64,000 bases of DNA from Polytrichum commune (lineage: Eukaryota > Streptophyta > Polytrichopsida > Polytrichales > Polytrichaceae), in assembly GCA_950295325.1 (NCBI GenBank), contig OX485809.1:15254001-15318000 (forward strand), given 5' to 3'. A model generated the notes under the pieces. It saw nothing but the letters and a program-made list of their open reading frames with translations, was not told the DNA's origin and searched no databases. Within the stretch, counting starts at the first letter, position 1. Each line of letters opens with the position of its first letter. Positions 57,014-64,000 of the stretch are shown here, piece after piece. The translations under genes were made by a program, and so were the position numbers.

Positions 57014-60000
57014 CTTCCGGGTGTTGGCCAACTCCGTCTCGAGCATGCTAATCTTCCGAGTAGCGTCCTCGGGCGTCGACGGATCGGTGGAGGTCGTCCG
57101 GGACTCGTAGGCATTCGGCGGCCGGAAAACACTCAACCGGCCAACTTCCGCCTCCAATTTCGTGATGCGCTTTTGCAAGTTTGGGTCCACATTGCGTGGG
57201 GACGCGGGGCCGATTGCATACCGGCCCACGAGGGAGATGATGGACGAGAGGACGTGATAAGGGAAGGCAATGCACGCGAACAAGAGCCTCGCCCCGCTCG
57301 ACAACAACCACTTGGAGCCGCTCCCTATCCTCCAAATGATCCCGTATTGTTGGACTCTCCGTGTTTCTGCTTTGCAGCAAGGAAAATGGAGACTTCAAGT
57401 AGGCGGTGGTGGTGGTGCAAAATTTGTCACATAATTAGGTACGGAGCATATATGCTATTATAGATTCAAAAAAAAAAATTTAGATGATCATTCTTAGTGA
57501 CTGCTAAGGGATAACAACGCACAATTGTATTTTGTATTTGAATTATGTATGTTTGGTTTACTATAAGGGTGTCAAGTGTTATTGGTAGATGATTCAAAAC
57601 AAACGCAAGAGCTTGAGTTTAAACTGGTGGACATTTCATAATCTATGTCATAGTATTACTCGGTTTTTTTTCTTCTACACTCTTTGTTTCCTTGGACTCG
57701 GGAAAAGCGAGGTGACAAATATTACATAATTTTTGACCCTAACTCTCGTTGATAGCCAACGCGGCTATACCTGGCTAGTACGTTCCCGGCTCGAATTATA
57801 TCATTATGTCTAATGGTTGCAAGAGCTGTCAGAGAATCATGCACATGCCAGGGGTTCAAACCTCCCACCCAGTGATATTAGAGATCTTTTAGTAATCGAC
57901 GGTTTAGATGTTAGATTGTGAACAATACTCATCCTGAGTATTGTTCATTTTGCTAGGGAAGCCCAAAATAAAAGAGGCATGACGCCCAACAAATTCCCGA
58001 CACCACAGCACCTCAACCTACAACCGAGAGATGTTATGCATGTATTCATTGTGCAAGATTCACTGCGAGGTAAGATTTTAGATTAGAATGTTAATAACAT
58101 GTTTTAAACACCTAAAATCTACCTCATGTTGACACAGAACAAGTGGCATCGACCCGTGATCCTTCTAATGCACAGATAGTTGCTACCCCAGGATCGCAAT
58201 TCTGAAGCATTAACGAACGTGTGGGAGTTGTGATGAAATCTTACTGGATTGATCAATTTTGGGAGCTACTTTACTGTGCGGATTCAACCGGCGCTGCATG
58301 CCTGTAGTTGTGGTGCTTCGGCTCATCATCTGCTCCGCCCTTTGAGCTCCCTGCAGCCTTCATCCAAGACAAAAGATGGTTGGAAATGACTTTATAATTT
58401 GTGGGTCCAGTACTACTAATTAATTGCAACCCACACGACATGGTGTCCAATTTGGAGCATTCAAACAACAGAGTGACATGCATGACAACTAGTTCGATCG
58501 ATCAATTAATTAGCAGCCTGCCAGTTGCCAGTGACTCAATACGATGATGGTTGATTGTTTATAGTTCACCCATTAGAGCTAGTATCATCACGAGTGTCCT
58601 CTTTGTGTGAGAATGCATGGTGATTTGTGCACTAACAGGCACAGGTCCGGGTTCAGAAATACTCGGTCCGGCCTCGACAGTAGCATCTGCAGCTTGGGGA
58701 GTAAAACAATCACCATCCAACCCGAGGTCTGCTTGCTTCCCCTGCTACAGGCATCAGGATTCAGAACTTACACTTGTGGACCTAACATAGAGTTGAGGTA
58801 GAGGGCCCTTTGGTTGATGTAGCCTATTTTGGAGTCCGTTTGGATTACTGGTATGCATGTTTGGTTTAACAAATTGGCTTAGATGTGGTAGAAACAAGGA
58901 TAATCTAGGTTACGCATTCTATGAGTATATTACAAATTTTTGAGGTCATGTATCCCTAGTTGATTAAATTCCTCCCTAAGCCCACTTTTCTCATTGTTGA
59001 ATGGCTCCCAAAAACGTCCCACCACTCGTCCAATACCAACCCCGCTTTCTCCCAAAATTGCCTCCAACTTCATCCGAACCACCCCCCCGCACTAAATTCA
59101 ACACTCCGCCCATTAAAAAGTAACTTGAACCCTTATAACTTTTGCATACGGGATCTTAATAAAACATATGAGTAACCCACCCCTAGCTACGTCTAGACGT
59201 TTGTCCAAATCCATTCCCACTTTCACCCAAAACCAACCCCTCATTCTCCCGAAACCAACCCTGCATTCTCCTGAAACCAAACCCAGATTCTCCCAAAACC
59301 AATCCCGCATTCTCCTGAAACCATCATGTTTTCCACCTAAATCCACCCCCGTTTTGCGCCAGAGACATTCAAATAGTTTGAAGGTTGCTTCAGTTACAAG
59401 ATTAAGAGGCGTGCATAAGGTGCTCTTCTAGGAGGAGGTTGGAACTAGGACCCTCTACCTCATACATGTAACTTACTAGATATAAACATCAGGTTTCCGA
59501 GCAGCAAGCATGAATAAATAGCCTCTTTGCCCGCAAGCTGCTACCCTCTTTCTAGAGGAGGCTATCAACGTTTAACCATACAACATAAATAGCTACTACC
59601 ATGAATATCCTAAAAAACCTATTGAACTTTCATTAATAACAATTGAACTCCTATAATTGCGGAAGACGCTAATGCATTGTGTAACCTCGAATAGCAACAC
59701 GCACTAATTAAGATAATCAGTGTAGTGTGGGCATCAAGAAATAGAAACATTTTACTTTGTACAGAATGGTAATCTGAATTGAAGTTGCAGGAATCACATA
59801 ACTCCAAATGGCAACCCACACTAATTGGACAAATCAATGTAATTAACAAAATATTGTGGCGAGTGTTAACCTTCAAGTTCTGTCTCGCAACAAGGAGGTC
59901 GTCGTCAATATCTTCATTCACCACAAATACCACATGTGTTGCAGTTTTTGCTCTCCCTTCTTTGACTGCCTGTACGATTATAAAAGAGAATACATGATCC

Positions 60001-63000
60001 TCTATGCCAATGCGAGATTAGAGACAAAGAGTACCAAATTTGATCTGAGTGACTCATAAAGTGGCCTAATAAGGTGGCGTAAGAAGATGGACAAGAATAA
60101 CAAAATTTTACTCCATGAAAACTTACGATGGGTGTATTTTACAATAGGCATCTATGTCAACTTGTCCGTCGTAGATGAAGGGGCTCTGGTTAAAACAAGT
60201 CCCCTACAACGTTGAGGGTTGATTCACTCGAACCAAGAGGGTGCATTACATTAAAGACGTGCGACTATACGTGAGTGTACAAATGGGGTGATAAGTTGAA
60301 TTTTGTCGTTCTATGTATACATATGCTACACAAATTAAAACTCGTATGGAGGTCATTCAAAAAGTATACAACACTTGTATTTGTATGGTAGTGTCACTAG
60401 ACTTTCTAGCATAGGTCATACTATGTTAGATGTTGGTTGTGATTGTGGTGTGTGATTTTTGAATACACCCAAAGCTAAAATTGTAATAAAATGAGGTAGA
60501 CCAAAATCTTCAACTCCAATTAAGGTTTGGTTTGTTGGGAGGGTTAATAAGATGCGTAAAAAGTTTGGCGATTGGTGGTTTGTTGGGTGGAGTGTATTGG
60601 ATATCCAATCGACTTGATAGAATGTTCAGCAAACATAGAAATTGGCTTATGTTGGCATCAAAAAAGAACCAACAACAAGTGAACGTACGTTCTTACGGAT
60701 CAGTTGATGGTAGACTTAGAAACAATGATTGCATTAGTTCCTATGACATATATTATAGACTTACATGCTTATGAGTTATATGCAAAGGATGAAAAAGACT
60801 TCAATGACCTAATTGATAAATGCTAGGGTTTCGCATTATACACATGATAGGGGTTGCTTGTTATCAATAGTATATTTGTATATTTATGTGAATGACTATA
60901 AACAAATGTATTTTTTTTACGTATACAAATTATCACTTGTACTTCTATCATTGAAATTGCACGTGTATTGCTCATTATTTTAAAAAAATCAAAAGGTGCA
61001 CACCCCTGGATTCCAATTGGAGTGCACTATCCTAATTCAAAGTCTTTGATACCATTTCCAGAGTCAAATGATCTTTAAATAGTTGTTTTCAAACCATAGA
61101 ATTCTCTGCGTCTTCACCTTGCCAATGGATGAGTTTACGTCGACACCACGAATCCTAGCCCATGAGATGCTTAACTTACACACAAACACATATGTAATAA
61201 ATACCTTGGCAGTTTGTGGGTCCTTCCAAGGGCCCTTGTCAGAATATAAACATCCTCCAGGCACTTGACAATCACACGTTCCTCCCAAGAACTCCGGAAG
61301 TTCACTGTGAAATCACCAGGATCGAGGCACCACATAAATAAATCCATGTGTGATACGGTTCAGAGTGCATGCAGATTCATTTCTAAACAGCTCTTCTGAC
61401 CAAAAATGCGCTCATTGAGAGCAACACCATCCCAAACCTATGAAATGATTCATCTCAAAGCTTCAAGGATAGGTACCTTGGATCAATAGCATCCAGAAGT
61501 TTATTCTGGTAATTACTTCCAAGAACCTGCCAAAATGTTTATTTGCAAAATTTCAAAGAAGTCTCCAGAGACATGATGCACACCACTTTTGTAAATCCAT
61601 GACAGAAATCATTAGGTGATCCAAATTTCACAGATTGCCCCTTTTTGCGGGTCAAATCTTACAGTGATTTTGGTTGCTGTTTTAGGGTCGAGAAAACCCT
61701 TAATGCTACTCCAGAGCATCCGAAATCCAGTGCCCGCATTTATGATGAACATGCGATGCAATGTCTGCCGCCACCAAACATAATCAACCCACTTATTTTC
61801 GATGTTTAAAGCTCAAAATCCAGATTCAACAGAATAAGAATCCTCCCTATAATTTAACTTTGAGACTGATAGCCTCGCAATGTGGCTTTACCTCCGGATA
61901 ATTTGCAGAGTCAATCTTTTGGATGTCGATCAACAAGTCTCTTGCAGGTTTGCTGAAGTTTTTTAAGCCCTGTTTCATGATCATTGATCACATTGACTTT
62001 TAATACAATGTGGGCCATCCTATATATTGTTCTTCAGTCATTTCTACCTGGTCTGGAACAAGTGGAGAGTCATCCTTGTTACATTTTTCGTCACCCGAAA
62101 TCTCAGTATGAATTTTTAATGAATCATAGGAAGGTCAAGGGTGGACGCTCAGACGGCACCTCTCCTTAAGAATTTGCTTCTATCTCCCCACTCCTTCCCA
62201 CCAGGCTTCCATCCCTTCCGTCACATCAAAGTGCGATTCATTGAGTTCATCTACTGTATCAATCGTTTCTTGCAATCACCAACTTGAAACCTTAAACTAA
62301 AAGACACAATATACAGCTTTTCATCTATCAATTACATCATGGATGGAACATGGCATCAGTCATTGTTATTGCAACATGCGTTATGATCCTATTCATTAGT
62401 TTAAAATCTACCTCTTCATGATCTACACATCCCCATCTCCAATAATAAATTTCTCATGGTCACCTACCATTCAAACTTTGTCAAATACCTAGCTTACCTT
62501 GTTCTCAACAAGCCTAAACTTCAATGAGAAAAAACAAAACTTTAGTTGATCTCTCTCTCTCTTAGATTTCTCTGAAATAAGGATTGGGTAATACCTCCTC
62601 AATCAAAATCAAAAGAATCATGATTGGGTGTTAATGTAAGGATCATTTCCACGTCAATGTTCCCACACCATTTTTTATTTTTTTTCTCATTCTTGCATGT
62701 AATGTCCATTCGTCGAGAAAATTGAGACATAAATTTGCAACTCAAGAGCTATCAAATTCTTTAAAGGTGCACCATCTTCGCAACAATCTAGGATTGGACA
62801 AGTTCATCTTCAAAGTACTTACCACCCCATCAACGTCCAAGATTGTGGTGGCCGTGTCCACATGATGTTTCGCGGCAAATGAGCACGCGGGAAACTTGAG
62901 GTTGAGGGTCCTCTCGAACTCAAGCACATGGTATTTCAAGTACCTCTCGAGCGTGGTGCACTCCATGAGCTTGGGTGTGTCCACTCGCCCGATCCTCTCA

Positions 63001-63325
63001 ATGTACACCGGCCTCCCATCGAGGTCGATCCCATGGTGGCCTTGCGGGTAATACTTCCGGACTTCATCCAACTCGGTGAACACGAAATCCTCCTCAATTG
63101 TATCCGCACCATACTCTTTGCGCCATTGGAGCATAGCAATCCACATAAGCTTCGCTCTTTGGATATCGTATTTCCTTGCTTTCAAGAACCTACAAAATCC
63201 TTCAGCAAAAAGAAAGATCAATATGAAGGAGGAGGAGGAGAAGAAGAAGAAGAAGAAGAAAGGTCAAGAATACCCATGAAGAAGGTTTTCATGCAACTTG
63301 GGCCGTGAGAGCATGTTCACAGGAG
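57014..63325 (-). CDS. SEC14-nodulin-like (SFH) phosphatidylinositol transfer protein
   Basis: Minus-strand exons: 63325-63274, 63189-62823, 61969-61892, 61764-61663, 61526-61477, 61304-61205, 59969-59871, probably 58357-58275, and about 57370-57014 (5' edge uncertain). Phases agree through 59871. CRAL-TRIO N-domain: [16 protein letters not shown] and [17 protein letters not shown]14 lipid-binding fold: [80 protein letters not shown] and LPEFLGGTC. Next the family's [11 protein letters not shown], a segment like [15 protein letters not shown], a hydrophobic region ([20 protein letters not shown]) and a coiled coil ([23 protein letters not shown]). The family exchanges phosphatidylinositol and phosphatidylcholine at membranes to stimulate phosphoinositide signalling, for example in polarised growth. 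N-terminal exons lie upstream, possibly outside the window. Confidence 0.9.
58795..59461. mobile_element. MITE family M1, copy 2, in an intron of the SFH gene
   Basis: Perfect 11-bp TIRs GAGGTAGAGGG (58795-58805) and CCCTCTACCTC (59451-59461). It lies between the exons at 59871 and 58357. It is 245 bp longer than copy 1, partly because of an internal about 20-bp tandem repeat, CATTCTCCTGAAACCAA (about 59215-59325). Confidence 0.8.
63226..63262 (+). repeat. (GGA/GAA)n microsatellite in an SFH intron
   Basis: On the coding (minus) strand this is a CTT/CTC pyrimidine tract between the exon at 63274 and the acceptor at 63190, so it may act as an extended polypyrimidine tract. Plus-strand ORFs through it are shadows. 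Confidence 0.8.
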
Positions 63326-64000
63326 CTAGCAAATTTTCTCACTATCATTGGCTATTTTAGAGGTTGTTCAAGGTTGGTGGACAATGATTAATTTTGGTTA
63401 TAAATGGAGGGACAACGATGTTGTCATGGTCATACTTTGAGATGTTTCAATAGTCGATGGGAGCGAGAAAAATTGCCCAATCTGTGGGCTTGTTGTAAAT
63501 GTCACAACTAACCAATTTCATAGCCATAGCAATGATCTCGTGAGTCATTGTTCATATTTTGTACCCCTAGATCAGTTTCAACACTTTTTATGCTTTTATA
63601 ATTTAGTTTTGGGATTCAAACAATGCAAAATATTCTTAAATTTTTGAGGTTTTTGTGAACAACTAATAGTAGAGTTTGATGTCACAAATGAATTAAAACC
63701 ATATCAATAAATAAAAATTATGTTGGAAAGTCTTGAAACACTTGTCTTTAGCTTTAGAAGCAAGCTTTAGAACATGCTTAGGGTATAAGAAAACTTATTT
63801 CCAGATTGCACTCAAGAATGCAGCATATCATGTGCTTCATTCGATGGCACTTTATATGCATTTGCATCACAAACTTGAATTCATATATCATCAACATTGA
63901 CTTCACATTGCATCAATCACATCAAACTATAACATTGAAACATCACCTACCAAAGATAGGGTTGAACTCCAAAACTTCTGATTCTAAATTCATGGTTGCA
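63326..64000. other. Upstream intron or flank of the SFH gene
   Basis: The acceptor at 63327-63326 implies at least one more 5' exon. No SFH N-terminal exon was recognised in this AT-rich stretch; it is probably beyond the window. Confidence 0.4.

Noticed and set aside
63228-63308. Plus-strand Glu/Lys-rich ORFs at the right end
   Set aside because: They come from the GGA/GAA microsatellite and antisense of SFH exons.
1-64000. CRISPR arrays, bacterial operons, phage or endogenous viral genes
   Set aside because: No regular short repeats with unique spacers, no ribosome-binding-site gene strings and no viral replication protein was seen; the Ty3/gypsy and copia sequences are ordinary plant retrotransposons.

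Overview
The window looks like nuclear DNA of a land plant. The evidence is spliced genes with GT-AG introns, a plant-type SEC14/nodulin-like (SFH) lipid-transfer gene, a Ty3/gypsy element whose primer-binding site is of the Athila/Tat plant type, Ty1/copia and CACTA (tnp2) remnants, a tRNA-derived SINE and many MITEs. The sequence does not settle which lineage; a non-seed plant with a repeat-rich genome is possible but only a guess. I see no rRNA gene, tRNA gene, CRISPR array or organellar block.

Layout. 1-4.3 kb: a decayed CACTA/tnp2 transposase on the minus strand. 4.8-6.55 kb: a long imperfect inverted repeat. 7.1-10.0 kb: an unrecognised multi-exon plus-strand gene or pseudogene carrying an in-frame stop. 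10.5-14.85 kb: a hAT-like MITE with an 8-bp target duplication, a near-perfect 340-bp palindrome, a 2 x 400-bp tandem duplication and a degenerate minisatellite that runs into the start of a GC-rich ORF (14.8-16.0 kb). 18.5-18.9 kb: a small intact-looking gene with a hydrophobic N-terminus and a poly-Asn tail. 20.3-23.0 kb: a broken coding remnant and a complete-ended pogo/Tigger-like element with a damaged transposase.

25.2-29.6 kb (minus): the best new gene, nine phase-consistent exons encoding an ectodomain with two six-cysteine EGF-like modules, one transmembrane helix and a C-terminal RING-H2 finger. It is probably a membrane E3 ubiquitin ligase; its first exon is unresolved. 30-33.1 kb: GC-rich promoter-like DNA and several tandem arrays. 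33-38.7 kb: nested MITEs, a dispersed repeat family and a SINE. 38.99-43.61 kb: a gutted Athila/Tat-like retrotransposon with intact-looking ends (TSD TTTAC), one full LTR, PBS, two extra ORFs and gag, with pol and nearly all of the other LTR gone. 44-57 kb: gene-free, holding SINEs, MITEs, a 139-bp satellite and a copia remnant. 57.0-63.3 kb (minus): an SFH-type SEC14 gene with at least nine exons and a MITE in one intron; both ends are incompletely resolved.

The two confident host genes act at membranes: the RING protein as a probable transmembrane ubiquitin ligase, the SFH protein as a probable phosphoinositide/phosphatidylcholine transfer regulator. Nothing shows that they are co-regulated. 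Most other DNA is transposon-derived, and several non-autonomous elements share TA target duplications with the Tigger-like element.
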